In this document: one piece after another, positions 45,013 to 54,376 of the stretch
Layout of the letters: every line of letters starts with the position of its first letter
Numbering within the stretch: the stretch's first letter is position 1
NCBI RefSeq assembly: GCF_029537375.1
Contig: NZ_CP120679.1
Span: 1,414,001-1,478,000, forward strand
Reading direction: 5' to 3'
From: Bacillus sp. HSf4
GTDB taxonomy: Bacteria > Bacillota > Bacilli > Bacillales > Bacillaceae
DNA length: 64,000 bases
Made by a program: the position numbers and the translations under genes
The notes under the pieces: generated by a model
The model's input: only the letters and a program-made list of their open reading frames with translations
What the model was told of the DNA's origin: nothing
The model's database searches: none

Positions 45013-45041
45013 TTGAATAAAAATGGAAGTCATAATAGAAT
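45013..45041 (+). promoter_or_regulatory. Sigma-A promoter of yesW
   Basis: TTGAAT (45013-45018) and TAGAAT (45036-45041) are separated by exactly 17 bases. Transcription is expected from about 45048, inside the upstream edge of the cre box. Confidence 0.7.
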
Positions 45042-45049
45042 CCCTTTTG

Positions 45050-45063
45050 AGTAAGCGCTTACA
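45050..45063. promoter_or_regulatory. CcpA cre site at the yesW start site
   Basis: AGTAAGCGCTTACA matches the cre consensus except the first base and centres on a perfect GTAAGCGCTTAC palindrome. It lies at about +3 to +16 of the predicted transcript, a position where CcpA blocks initiation or elongation. Confidence 0.75.
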
Positions 45064-45088
45064 AATTATCTTGTGAAGGGAGACTATT

Positions 45089-46951
45089 ATGAGGAAAAAA
45101 AGGTGGAGAAAACGGCTGGCGGCCTCAGCTTTGTTTTTGATCATGGCAGTTCCACCCGTTGCGGAACAGGCGAAAGCCGGGAAAGTTCATGCGGATGAAG
45201 GGCGACAAATGGAGTCGCTGAAACGGGGGCTTGTCGCTGTCAAAACTGGAAGTGGTGTGTTTTTGAGCTGGCGGCTCCTCGGTACAGAGCCGTCATCCGT
45301 TTCTTTTAATGTGTATCGAAACGGCCGGAAACTGAACAATTCTCCGATCACATCAAGCACGAATTATCAGGATGCGGGGGGAAATGCCAATGATTCTTAT
45401 GCAGTTCGGGCTGTTTTAAACGGCAAAGAACAGGCGCCTTCTGAAACGGTTGGGGTTTGGGGTGAGAATCACAAAGCTGTTCCGCTCGAGAAGCCGGCCG
45501 GCGGGAAAACGCCTGATGGCCATTCATATACCTACAGCGCCAATGATGCGAGCGTCGGTGATCTTGATGGTGACGGTGAGTACGAGATCATTCTCAAATG
45601 GGACCCATCCAACTCAAAGGATAATTCACAGGACGGGTATACAGGAGAAGTGTTGATCGATGCTTATAAACTAGACGGTACGAGAATATGGAGAATCGGG
45701 CTGGGTAAAAACATCCGCGCCGGCGCCCACTATACACAGTTCCTCGTCTATGACTTCGACGGCGACGGAAAAGCGGAAATCGCGATGAAAACGGCTGACG
45801 GAACGACGGACGGAAAAGGAAAAGTGATCGGCAACCGCAGCGCCGACTATCGGAATAGCCAAGGCAGGATTTTGGAAGGGCCTGAGTATTTGACGATCTT
45901 TAAAGGTGATACAGGAAGCGAGCTGCAGACGATAAACTACGAGCCGGCCCGGGGGAATGTAGCGGACTGGGGTGACAGCTACGGAAACAGGGTTGATCGT
46001 TTTCTCGCAGGTGTCGCATATCTTGACGGAAAACGGCCGAGTCTTGTCATGGCGCGCGGCTATTACACGAGAACCGTCCTTGTCGCTTATAACTTTAGGG
46101 ATGGAAAGCTGACCAAGCTGTGGACATTTGATTCAAAAGCGCCGGGCAATGAGAGATATGCCGGACAGGGCAATCACAGCTTAAGTGTCGCAGATGCAGA
46201 CGGGGATGGAAAAGATGAAATTTTATACGGTGCGATGGCTGTCGACCATGACGGCAAAGGTCTTTATTCAACAGGCTGGGGCCATGGAGATGCGATGCAC
46301 GCCGGAGACCTTGATCCGGCAAGAGACGGACTGGAAGTGTTTCAAGTGCATGAAAACAGCAGTTCTCCATACGGATTGTCCTTTCGCGACGCGGCCACCG
46401 GACAGCTGATTTGGGGCGTCCATGCCGGCAAGGATGTCGGACGCGGGATGGCCGCTGATATTGATCCGCGCTATGAGGGGGCTGAAGTGTGGGCAAACGG
46501 GGGACTTTACACGGCAAAAGGAGAAAAGATCGGCAGCACACTGCCTTCGTCAACCAATTTCGGCATCTGGTGGGATGGAGACCTTCAGCGAGAGCTGCTT
46601 GACAGCAACAGGATCGATAAGTGGGATTATCAACATGCGAAAACAATCAATTTGCTGACAGCGGCCGGAGCTTCTGCGAATAATGGGACAAAAGCGACGC
46701 CGACTTTGCAGGCCGATATTCTCGGAGACTGGCGCGAGGAAGTGATTTGGCGCACAGATGACAGCAGTGCACTGCACATCTATACGACGACAGATATGAC
46801 CAATCACCGCATATATACGCTGATGCATGACGCTGTCTACAGGCTCGGCATCGCCTGGCAAAATGTCGGCTACAATCAGCCGCCGCACACCGGCTTTTAT
46901 TTAGGGGAAGGCATGGCGGTCCCCGAGAAGCCAAATATTGATACGCGCTGA
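45089..46951 (+). CDS. yesW: Secreted rhamnogalacturonan endolyase YesW (PL11)
   Basis: This 620-residue enzyme equals the B. subtilis YesW length I recall. Residues 1-37 are a signal peptide (KRLAASALFLIMAVPPVA). The mature part starts QMESLKRGLVAVKTGSGVF, the eight-bladed beta-propeller of polysaccharide lyase family 11. Calcium-binding repeats are DLDGDGEYE, DFDGDGKAE and DADGDGKDE. The His/Asp surface at KNIRAGAHYTQFLVYD and WRTDDSSALHIYTTTDMTN is conserved. It cuts the Rha-GalUA bond outside the cell. The start ATG 45089 follows GAAGGGAG. A paralogue, yesX, lies downstream. Confidence 0.95.
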   Translation: MRKKRWRKRLAASALFLIMAVPPVAEQAKAGKVHADEGRQMESLKRGLVAVKTGSGVFLSWRLLGTEPSSVSFNVYRNGRKLNNSPITSSTNYQDAGGNANDSYAVRAVLNGKEQAPSETVGVWGENHKAVPLEKPAGGKTPDGHSYTYSANDASVGDLDGDGEYEIILKWDPSNSKDNSQDGYTGEVLIDAYKLDGTRIWRIGLGKNIRAGAHYTQFLVYDFDGDGKAEIAMKTADGTTDGKGKVIGNRSADYRNSQGRILEGPEYLTIFKGDTGSELQTINYEPARGNVADWGDSYGNRVDRFLAGVAYLDGKRPSLVMARGYYTRTVLVAYNFRDGKLTKLWTFDSKAPGNERYAGQGNHSLSVADADGDGKDEILYGAMAVDHDGKGLYSTGWGHGDAMHAGDLDPARDGLEVFQVHENSSSPYGLSFRDAATGQLIWGVHAGKDVGRGMAADIDPRYEGAEVWANGGLYTAKGEKIGSTLPSSTNFGIWWDGDLQRELLDSNRIDKWDYQHAKTINLLTAAGASANNGTKATPTLQADILGDWREEVIWRTDDSSALHIYTTTDMTNHRIYTLMHDAVYRLGIAWQNVGYNQPPHTGFYLGEGMAVPEKPNIDTR

Positions 46952-46970
46952 GTGAAAGGAGACTGAAAAC

Positions 46971-48605
46971 ATGAAGAAATATCTTCGTTTCACCGCGGCT
47001 CTTCCCCTGCTCATCCTTTTGCTGGCGGGTTTTATCGGACTGATGCATCCGCAGAAGGCCGCTGCGCAGACCGACCGGCAGCTGTTTCTGTTCGATTTTG
47101 GAATAGGGCCCGCAGAAGAGCATTACACAAAAATCGGGAAAACCTCGATTTACAAAAAAGACACAGGATACGGCTTTTCGCATGGAAAAGGCATCAAATG
47201 CAAACGGACGAAAAGTCATGAAACCTTGCGCAAAGACTATTGTATTGTAAACGATGCTGCATTCTTAGCAGACCTTGCAAACGGAAAATACCGGATAACC
47301 GTATTTGCCACAGCTGCCGAGGAAACGGCACTTTATGCAGAAGGTGAGAAGGTCGGAGCGATTCCTGCCGGAGCAAACCGAAGCGCGGCTGAAACGGTAT
47401 TTACGGTTTCGGTAGAGGACGGACGGCTTGATCTCGGCTGGCAAGGCTCGCCAAAGGTGTATGCCATCGAAATTTCGCATATGTATCAATTCGATTTCGG
47501 CAACGGACAAGCAGCCCCCGGATTTATCCCGGTTTCCGCCCAATCGGCTTATTCGCCTGAAAAAGGCTTCGGATTTGACGACTCATCCAAGGTATCCTGC
47601 ACTGACCGCGGCACAAACGACCCGCTTCGCTCAGACTTCTGCATTCCCGACGGCACCGCGTTTTCTCTCGATCTGCCAAACGGAACATACGAAGTCAAGA
47701 TCATAACTGGAGACGACCTGGCAAAAACAAATATGGATGTACGGGCGAACGGCATGCTTCAGCTTTATTCGTTTGGCGCCGGCGCCGGTTCTTACAACGA
47801 AAAAACGTTTCCGATTACGATTACAGACGGCCGCCTTTCCATCCAATGTCTGACGGCGAGAACACTGCCGCACATCAATGCCGTCATCATCACGAAAACG
47901 GCTTATCATGTAACAAACGACAAAACGACGGTTTTTCTGGCGGGCGACTCGACCGTATCCGACTATGAGCGGGGATACGCGCCAATGGCCGGCTGGGGGC
48001 AGTTTTTGGACGATTATTTTACGGGCGACATTGCCATCGATAATCAGGCCAAACGGGCGAGAAGCGCGAAAAGCTTTGTTGATGAACGTTCCCTTGATAC
48101 GATTATGAACCGCATGAAGCGGGGGGATTATCTGTTGATCATGTTCGGTATTAATGACGCCGGCCCGGACCCGGCCCGCCATACAGATCCTTATACGACA
48201 TTTCAGGATTATTTGCGAATCTATATCGAACGCACAAGAGAAAAAGGCGGCCATCCGGTGCTCGTCACTTCGCAGAGCAAGCGGACATTCAATGAAAACG
48301 GCGTTTTCTATAACAGCATCGGAGACTACCCTGAAGCGATGAGGCAGCTTGGGCGTCAGATGAATGTGCCCGTCATCGATCTGAACAAAAAAAGCATCGC
48401 CTTTTACAATGAAATCGGTGTTGAAGCGACGAAAAATGTGTTTATGTTTCTCGAGCCTGGAGAAAGTCCGAACTATCCGGACGGAATCGAAGACAGGGTT
48501 CATTTCCAAGAGTACGGGGCCAATCAATTGGCAAGGCTCGTCACAGAAGAGATCGCAGATCTGAACCTTTATCCGCTGAAACGAGAGTTGAAAAAATCGT
48601 TCTGA
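46971..48605 (+). CDS. Secreted esterase with two carbohydrate-binding domains and an SGNH domain
   Basis: This 544-residue protein starts at ATG 46971. Residues 1-34 are a signal peptide (FTAALPLLILLLAGFIGLM, then HPQKAAAQT). Residues about 36-170 and 172-310 are two related galactose-binding-like domains (FLFDFGIGPAEEHYTKIG / YQFDFGNGQAAPGF and GYGFSHGKGIK / GFGFDDSSKVSC), resembling the domain of agarase/YxiM-type esterases. Residues about 318-540 form an SGNH esterase with FLAGDSTVSDYERG, AKRARSAKSFVDE, MFGINDAGPD and DRVHFQEYGANQLARL. It probably removes acetyl groups outside the cell for YesW. B. subtilis lacks it between yesW and yesX, as I recall. Confidence 0.85.
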   Translation: MKKYLRFTAALPLLILLLAGFIGLMHPQKAAAQTDRQLFLFDFGIGPAEEHYTKIGKTSIYKKDTGYGFSHGKGIKCKRTKSHETLRKDYCIVNDAAFLADLANGKYRITVFATAAEETALYAEGEKVGAIPAGANRSAAETVFTVSVEDGRLDLGWQGSPKVYAIEISHMYQFDFGNGQAAPGFIPVSAQSAYSPEKGFGFDDSSKVSCTDRGTNDPLRSDFCIPDGTAFSLDLPNGTYEVKIITGDDLAKTNMDVRANGMLQLYSFGAGAGSYNEKTFPITITDGRLSIQCLTARTLPHINAVIITKTAYHVTNDKTTVFLAGDSTVSDYERGYAPMAGWGQFLDDYFTGDIAIDNQAKRARSAKSFVDERSLDTIMNRMKRGDYLLIMFGINDAGPDPARHTDPYTTFQDYLRIYIERTREKGGHPVLVTSQSKRTFNENGVFYNSIGDYPEAMRQLGRQMNVPVIDLNKKSIAFYNEIGVEATKNVFMFLEPGESPNYPDGIEDRVHFQEYGANQLARLVTEEIADLNLYPLKRELKKSF

Positions 48606-48635
48606 TGGAGCATTGTCTTGAAAGGAGAGCAGACG

Positions 48636-50507
48636 ATGAAGCGTACACAAGAGAGCGGGCCGGCTCATGAACAAAACATGACGGCGGCGCCGAGGCAAAT
48701 GGAAGCATTAAACCGCGGTCTTATTGCCGTGAAAACGGAAAACGGCGTTTTTCTCAGCTGGAGACTGCTCGGGACAGACCCTGAGAAAACAGCTTTTAAC
48801 CTTTACCGCAACGGTCGCAAAATCAATTCACGTCCAATCGCCTCATCTACTAATTTTCTAGATGAAAACGGCGATCTTGAATCAATTTATGACGTCAAAA
48901 CCATTCTCCGCGGAAAAGAATGCGAAAAATCGAAAGAAGCGTCGGTTTGGAAGAAGCCCTATCTGGATGTGCCGTTAAATAAACCGGAAGGCGGGTTCAC
49001 TCCTGACGGCGAGCCGTATACCTACAGCGCCAATGATGCGTCGATCGGGGATCTTGACGGTGACGGCGAATATGAAATCGTGCTCAAATGGGATCCGTCC
49101 AATTCGAAAGATAATGCTCACCACGGCTATACAGGGGAAGTATTCATTGACGCTTATAAGCTTGACGGAACACATTTGTGGAGAATCAACCTCGGGAAAA
49201 ACATTCGTGCGGGAGCCCACTACACCCAGTTTATGGTTTATGATCTTGACGGTGACGGAAAAGCGGAAATCGCCATGAAGACCGCTGACGGAACGATTGA
49301 TGGAACGGGCCGGGTAATCGGTGACAAGGAGGCCGATTACAGAAATGAGCAAGGCCGGATTTTATCGGGGCAGGAATACTTGTCCATTTTTGACGGTGAA
49401 ACTGGCGGGGAATTGGTGACGGTCGATTATGAACCGCCGCGCGGAAAGCTTGAGGACTGGGGGGACGGCTACGGCAACAGAATGGACCGGTTTCTCGCCG
49501 GCATCGCCTACTTGGATGGGGAGCGGCCGAGCCTGGTGATGGCGCGCGGCTATTACACAAGAACAGTGCTTGTCGCCTACCATTTTCGCAATGGGATGCT
49601 GACCAAACTATGGACATTTGACAGCGACAAGCTTGAATATGCCGCATATGCGGGGCAGGGGAATCACAGCCTGAGCGTTGCTGATGTTGACGGCGACGGG
49701 AAGGATGAGATCATTTACGGGGCGATGGTCGTTGATCATGACGGAACAGGGCTTTATACGACTGGGCTTGGACACGGGGATGCGCTGCATGTAAGCGACC
49801 TTGATCCCGACAGGCCGGGGCTTGAAGTGTTTCAAGTCCATGAAGATCCGCGCCTGCCATACGGCCTGTCCTTTCGCGATGCGGGAACCGGCGAGATTCT
49901 TTGGGGGGTACCCGCCGATACCGATGTCGGACGGGGAATGGCGGCCCACATTGATCCGCGCTATAAAGGTGCGCTGGTTTGGGCGATCGATCCTCCGGGG
50001 ACAGAAGGACATTCATACGGGCTCTATACGTGCAAGGGGGAAAAAATCAGCGATACTGCTCCGGCTTCGGCCAATTTTGCGATATGGTGGGACGGCGATC
50101 TCCTTCGGGAATTGCTTGACCATGATTGGCAAGAGTCGAACGGCATCCCGAAAATTGATAAGTGGGATTATCACAATGGAAGGCTGATCAATCTCCTTAC
50201 CGCTGAAGGAACACTATCAAACAACTGGACGAAAGGGACGCCTGTTCTTCAGGCCAATATGTTCGGCGACTGGCGGGAAGATGTCGTGTTCAGAACAGAA
50301 ACAAGCGAGGCCTTGCGCATTTATACAACGACAGAGCTGACGGAGCACCGTTTTTACACATTCATGCATGATCCCGTCTACCGCTTGGCGGTGGCCTGGC
50401 AAAACGTCGCTTACAATCAGCCGCCTCATCCCGGCTTTTATTTGGGAACGGGGATGAAAAAACCGCCCCGGCCCAATATTTATACCGTTTCAGTGAAAAA
50501 GAATTAA
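48636..50507 (+). CDS. yesX: Rhamnogalacturonan exolyase YesX (PL11)
   Basis: This 623-residue paralogue of YesW has no signal peptide, so it works in the cytoplasm, releasing unsaturated disaccharides from imported oligomers. I start at ATG 48636 behind AAAGGAGAG (48621-48629); a TTG at 48618 would include the ribosome site. PL11 features are MEALNRGLIAVKTENGVF, DLDGDGEYEIVLKWDPS, DVDGDGKDEIIYGAMVV and FQVHEDPRLPYGLSFRD. Compared with YesW it has a small insert (AIDPPGTEGHSYGLYTCKGE) near residue 455, a likely exo-specific loop. Confidence 0.93.
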   Translation: MKRTQESGPAHEQNMTAAPRQMEALNRGLIAVKTENGVFLSWRLLGTDPEKTAFNLYRNGRKINSRPIASSTNFLDENGDLESIYDVKTILRGKECEKSKEASVWKKPYLDVPLNKPEGGFTPDGEPYTYSANDASIGDLDGDGEYEIVLKWDPSNSKDNAHHGYTGEVFIDAYKLDGTHLWRINLGKNIRAGAHYTQFMVYDLDGDGKAEIAMKTADGTIDGTGRVIGDKEADYRNEQGRILSGQEYLSIFDGETGGELVTVDYEPPRGKLEDWGDGYGNRMDRFLAGIAYLDGERPSLVMARGYYTRTVLVAYHFRNGMLTKLWTFDSDKLEYAAYAGQGNHSLSVADVDGDGKDEIIYGAMVVDHDGTGLYTTGLGHGDALHVSDLDPDRPGLEVFQVHEDPRLPYGLSFRDAGTGEILWGVPADTDVGRGMAAHIDPRYKGALVWAIDPPGTEGHSYGLYTCKGEKISDTAPASANFAIWWDGDLLRELLDHDWQESNGIPKIDKWDYHNGRLINLLTAEGTLSNNWTKGTPVLQANMFGDWREDVVFRTETSEALRIYTTTELTEHRFYTFMHDPVYRLAVAWQNVAYNQPPHPGFYLGTGMKKPPRPNIYTVSVKKN

Positions 50508-50513
50508 AAAACA

Positions 50514-50542
50514 TTGACTGTAATTTAAAATTGTGATATAAT
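50514..50542 (+). promoter_or_regulatory. Near-consensus sigma-A promoter of the MBL hydrolase gene
   Basis: TTGACT (50514-50519) and TATAAT (50537-50542) have a 17-base spacer. A second, weaker pair (TTGACA 50554-50559 and TAATCT 50577-50582, 17 bases) follows. Together they give the metallo-hydrolase its own strong promoter inside the cluster. Confidence 0.75.
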
Positions 50543-50629
50543 AAAATATTTATTTGACAAATGATGATCTCGCTATTAATCTAGTTGATGTAGAGCAAGC
50601 TGTATCAACTTTGAGTAAGGAGCGGATCA

Positions 50630-51367
50630 ATGATGAGAATATCAGATGGTGTTGAAATGCTGGAATTGGAAAGTGAAGCTTTTGGCCAAAAAGCCGCGCT
50701 TCACCCGGTGCTTGTGTGGGATGAGGAAGACGCCGTTTTAATCGACACCGGCATGCCGGGGCAATTGGGACAACTCCGCCTGGCGCTAGAACAATGCGAT
50801 GTCCCCTTCAAGATGCTGAAGGCGGTTGTCTTGACACATCAGGATATCGATCATATCGGCAGTCTTCCCGGTATTTTACAGGAAGCCGAAGGTGTGAAAA
50901 GCTATGCCCACAAGCTGGAAAAGCCGTATATAGAAGGCGAACGCCCGCTTTTCAAGACAGATCCGAAGCAGATGAGCGATGAGGAAAAGAAAGCCTTGCC
51001 AAAAGATCTGCTTGCCATTTTCGCAAATCCGCCGAAGGCAAGGGTCGACTGTCTGCTGGAAGACGGGATGGAACTGCCGTTTTGCGGAGGCATTCAGGTG
51101 ATCTCCACACCGGGGCATACGGAAGGCCATGTCAGCCTTTATTTGAAGAAAAGCAAAACGTTGATTACGGGCGATGCTTTAGTATGTGCCGAAGGCCGTT
51201 TACAGCCGCCCATTCCCCGCGTGACCCCGGATATGAAGCAAGCGATCAAGTCGCTGGAAAAGCTTTTGGCATTTGATATCAAGACGGTGATCTGCTATCA
51301 CGGGGGCGCTGCTATTGGCGATCCAAAGAAGCGGATCAGGGAAATCATTCATCAGGCAAGCTTGTAA
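50630..51367 (+). CDS. MBL-fold metallo-hydrolase
   Basis: This 245-residue protein is of the metallo-beta-lactamase fold (glyoxalase II/lactonase type). The metal site is LTHQDIDHIGS: His70, Asp72, Asp74, His75, with Asp in place of the second His of the usual HxHxDH. Further ligands appear in STPGHTEGHVSLY, ITGDALV and CYHGG. It starts at ATG 50630 behind AAGGAGCGG and has its own promoter and terminator, so it may be regulated independently of the sugar genes. Substrate is unknown; a lactone or thioester of a sugar acid is possible. It looks like an insertion between yesX and yesY. Confidence 0.8.
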   Translation: MMRISDGVEMLELESEAFGQKAALHPVLVWDEEDAVLIDTGMPGQLGQLRLALEQCDVPFKMLKAVVLTHQDIDHIGSLPGILQEAEGVKSYAHKLEKPYIEGERPLFKTDPKQMSDEEKKALPKDLLAIFANPPKARVDCLLEDGMELPFCGGIQVISTPGHTEGHVSLYLKKSKTLITGDALVCAEGRLQPPIPRVTPDMKQAIKSLEKLLAFDIKTVICYHGGAAIGDPKKRIREIIHQASL

Positions 51368-51390
51368 TCTATTGCAAAAATAAACAAAAT

Positions 51391-51424
51391 GGCCGGGGCG
51401 ACGGAGCTCTCCCTCGGCCTTTTC
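51391..51424 (+). terminator. Terminator after the MBL hydrolase gene
   Basis: GGCCGGGG (51391-51398) pairs with CCCTCGGCC (51411-51419) over eight positions (one G-U pair), and TTTTCG follows. It ends the monocistronic MBL transcript. Confidence 0.7.
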
Positions 51425-51477
51425 GAAAAACAAAAAAGTATGATTGTAGACAAAAAGCCAGCTCCGCTAAAATAAAT

Positions 51478-51491
51478 AGTAAGCGGTTTCG
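51478..51491. promoter_or_regulatory. Possible cre site upstream of yesY
   Basis: AGTAAGCGGTTTCG matches the cre consensus core but has mismatches at the first and last bases. It lies about 55 bases before yesY. Probable but weaker than the sites at 32659 and 45050. Confidence 0.45.
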
Positions 51492-51546
51492 CCGCGGAAG
51501 GCAGGGAAAACAGGGTGACACGAAGAGATGAAAAGGAGTGATCGGT

Positions 51547-52191
51547 TTGACAATCAGCATTTATTTGGCCGGTGATTCGACCGTGCAAAACTATAGGGCA
51601 GACTCGCCGCAGGGAGGCTGGGGGGAATTTCTGCAAGTCTATTTGACTGGAGATGTACAGGTGATCAACCGGGCGATCGGGGGGAGGAGCTCAAAAACCT
51701 TCGTTGAAGAAGGGAGGCTCGCCTCGATTTTGGATGTGATTCAAACAGGGGATTGGCTGTTTGTGCAGATGGGGCATAATGATGCCTCAAAAGATAAACC
51801 GGAGCGTTACACAGAGCCGTATACGACGTATAAAGAATATTTGAAAATGTATGTCGAAGGTGCGCGACAAAAAGGAGCGGAACCGCTTCTCATCACACCG
51901 GTGGCAAGGCTTCATTACAAGGACGGCGTCTTTTTGAACGATTTCCCCGACTATTGCATCGCCATGAAGCAGGTGGCCCATGAAGAACATGTCCGCTTGA
52001 TCGACTTAATGGAAAAAAGTCTTCAGCATTTTGCCGAAAAAGGCTACAGCGAAATATTTCAATATTTTATGATTTCGGAAAATGTAAACGATTACACTCA
52101 TTTCACGAAAAAAGGTGCCCGGGAAATCGCAAAGCTCGTCTCGGCCGGGATCCGGGAACTCGGTTTGCCGTTTGTCGAAGAGACGGTGTGA
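51547..52191 (+). CDS. yesY: Rhamnogalacturonan acetylesterase YesY (SGNH fold)
   Basis: This is a 214-residue cytoplasmic SGNH esterase. The TTG at 51547 lies at ideal distance from AAAAGGAGTG (51531-51540); a GTG at 51538 would add three residues. The catalytic Ser is in YLAGDSTVQNY, Gly in RAIGGRSSKTF, Asn in FVQMGHNDASKDKPE and the His in VNDYTHFTKKGAREIAKL. It is the second intracellular esterase of the cluster. It overlaps or abuts yesZ (stop at 52189-52191). Confidence 0.92.
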   Translation: MTISIYLAGDSTVQNYRADSPQGGWGEFLQVYLTGDVQVINRAIGGRSSKTFVEEGRLASILDVIQTGDWLFVQMGHNDASKDKPERYTEPYTTYKEYLKMYVEGARQKGAEPLLITPVARLHYKDGVFLNDFPDYCIAMKQVAHEEHVRLIDLMEKSLQHFAEKGYSEIFQYFMISENVNDYTHFTKKGAREIAKLVSAGIRELGLPFVEETV

Positions 52192-52193
52192 GC

Positions 52194-54181
52194 ATGAAGA
52201 AAAAGCTGTATCATGGCGCCTGTTTTTATCCCGAGTTATGGGATGAAGCAACGCTTGAAGAAGATATCAAGCTGATGAAGGAAACAGGGATCAATGTCGT
52301 GAGAATCGGTGAATTTGCCTGGTCGACAATGGAGCCTGAGGAAGGAAAGATCGATGTCGGTTTTTTGCCGATGTCATCAAAAAGCTAGATGACAACGGGA
52401 TTGACACGGTGATGTGCACGCCGACCGCGACTCCGCCGATTTGGCTTACCCACGGGCATCCGGAAAGAATGTATGTCAATGAAAAAGGGGAGACGATGGG
52501 GCATGGCTCAAGACAGCACGTCTGTACAAACCATCCGTATTTCCGGAAGCGGGCCAGGCTGATCACCGAGCAGATCGCGGAAAAAATCGGCAGGCTCCCG
52601 GGACTCATCGGCTGGCAGCTTGACAATGAATTCAAATGCCATGTCGCGGAATGCATGTGTGAAACATGCAAAACGCTGTGGCACAAATGGCTGAAGGAGC
52701 GATACGAGTCGATTGCCAGTCTCAACGAAGCCTGGGGAACCGATATTTGGAGCGAAACCTATCAGCGCTTTGAGCAAATTCCGCAGCCCGGTCCGACGCC
52801 ATTTTTGCATAACTCGTCGTTAAGGACGATGTATCAGCTGTTTTCCATGGACAAAATCGCCGAATTTGCATTTGAGCAGGCTGAAGTGATCAGGGCGTAC
52901 TCCGATGCGCCGATTACCCATAACAGCAGCATCATGTTCGGCGTCAACAATGAAGAGCTGTTTGGCGGACTTGATTTTGCCTCATTTGATACGTACGCCA
53001 CGCAAGAGAACAGAGCGGCCTTTTTGTTGAACTGCGATTTATGGAGAAACATGAAAAAAGACCGGGCTTTTTGGGTGATGGAGACGAGCCCTTCTTACAG
53101 CGCTTCATTGGAAAGCTATGCATTGCCGCATCAGGACGGCTATTTGAAAGCGGAAGCCGTATCATCCTACGCCTTGGGCGGAGGCGCGTTCTGCTATTGG
53201 CTGTGGCGGCAGCAGCGGGCCGGTTCCGAACAGCCGCACGGCGCTGTCCTCAGCGCTTGGGGAGCGCCGGATGTAGGGTATGGGAATGTGCTTGAAGTCG
53301 AGCGCGCCAGAAAAGAGATCGAAAACATCATGCTCGCAACGGCTCCCGTCCAGGCTGAAACGGCTCTTGTCTACTCGGACAGGGCGAAGGTCTTTTTCAA
53401 AACGGAACCCCACCGAAAGCTTCATTACAGGTCGCTCATCACCGAGTTTTACGACAGGATTCTCTCGCTCGGCATCCACAGGGACGTCATCCCGGAAGGA
53501 AGCCCGCTTGACGGCTATAAATTGCTGTTTACACCGTTTATCCATTATCTTTCTCCTGAATATATCCAAAAAGCGGCTACCTTCACAGAAAGCGGCGGAA
53601 TCTGGATCGCGGGGCCTCTGGCAGGAGGAAGGACAGAGCATCATACGATTCACACCGACCGCGGGTTGGGTGATTTAGAAAAATGCGCCGGGGCCAAAAC
53701 CTTGTTTACTTATCCGATGGATGAACGAAACACGGTCGGTGCAGCCTTTGACGTTAAGGCGCCGCTCAGTTTATGGAGCGCTGTTTTTGAACCGGACGAT
53801 TCCGAAGCGGTCGGCATCATCGAAGAAGGAGCGGCACCTGGGAAGGCATTTATAACTGAGCATAAACGGGGGAAAGGAAAAATCGTCATGCTCGGTTCCT
53901 TGCCGGCGGGTGAGGCCGGTGATATCATGTTGAAAAAGCTGATCAGCCACTATGCCGAAGAAGCGGGTGTCACACTGGGAACAGATGTTACACCGGGCAC
54001 GATCGTCGCCCCGCGGAGGGGAATGGACGGCCTTGTCTGGGTGGTCGTCAATATGGACGGCAAAGGCGGACAAGTGACCCTGCTGGATCGCGGAACCGAC
54101 TTGATATCCGGCGAGCCGATGTCCGGCTGTTTAATGCTCAAACCGCATGAACATCGCGTTATTTGTTTTTCTGGAAAATAG
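52194..54181 (+). pseudogene. yesZ: Beta-galactosidase YesZ (GH42), frameshifted
   Basis: A GH42 beta-galactosidase is split into two frames. The first reads MKKKLYHGACFYPELWDE, then VVRIGEFAWSTMEPEEGKID, and stops at TAG 52386. The second resumes in the next frame as VIKKLDDNGIDTVMCTPTAT and runs to 54181. The break is at a run of six T (52361-52366): seven T would give GFFADVIKK and one protein of about 660 residues. The catalytic acid/base is intact in IGWQLDNEFKCH and the nucleophile Glu in WVMETSPSYSAS, both in the second part. Either a sequencing error, a true pseudogene, or slippage on the homopolymer. GTG 52188 is an alternative start. Confidence 0.88.
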
Positions 54182-54196
54182 GACTTTGAAGAAGAA

Positions 54197-54226
54197 CCGC
54201 CGCCGGCAATGCCGGCGGCTTTTCTT
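54197..54226 (+). terminator. Terminator after yesZ
   Basis: GCCGCCGGC (54199-54207) and GCCGGCGGC (54211-54219) are perfect 9-bp arms with loop AAT, followed by TTTTCTTTT. A strong terminator between yesZ and yetA. Confidence 0.85.
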
Positions 54227-54376
54227 TTGCCTGATACGGCTGCAAAAGAAGGGCAGCCCTGCAAATAAGGAGAAATCCCGGCCAGTTCCCAAGGCAAAAA
54301 AAGAACATTGACGGTCAAAAGAATGGAAAGGGAAAATACAGACTGATCAGACAAAGCAGAAAGAGGAGGAGCGCTT

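Larger units (their letters stand above)
44925..45088. other. Intergenic region upstream of yesW
   Basis: This 164-base region holds the sigma-A promoter at 45013-45041 and the cre box at 45050-45063. No further gene is seen. An imperfect GCTGCCGCTGGCGGCT hairpin (near 44969) may partly end the yesV transcript. Confidence 0.55.

Noticed and set aside
52194..54181. Programmed ribosomal frameshift as the only reading of yesZ
   Set aside because: GH42 enzymes do not normally use frameshifting and the T6 tract is not a ribosomal slippery heptamer with known stimulators; an indel or transcriptional slippage is more plausible.
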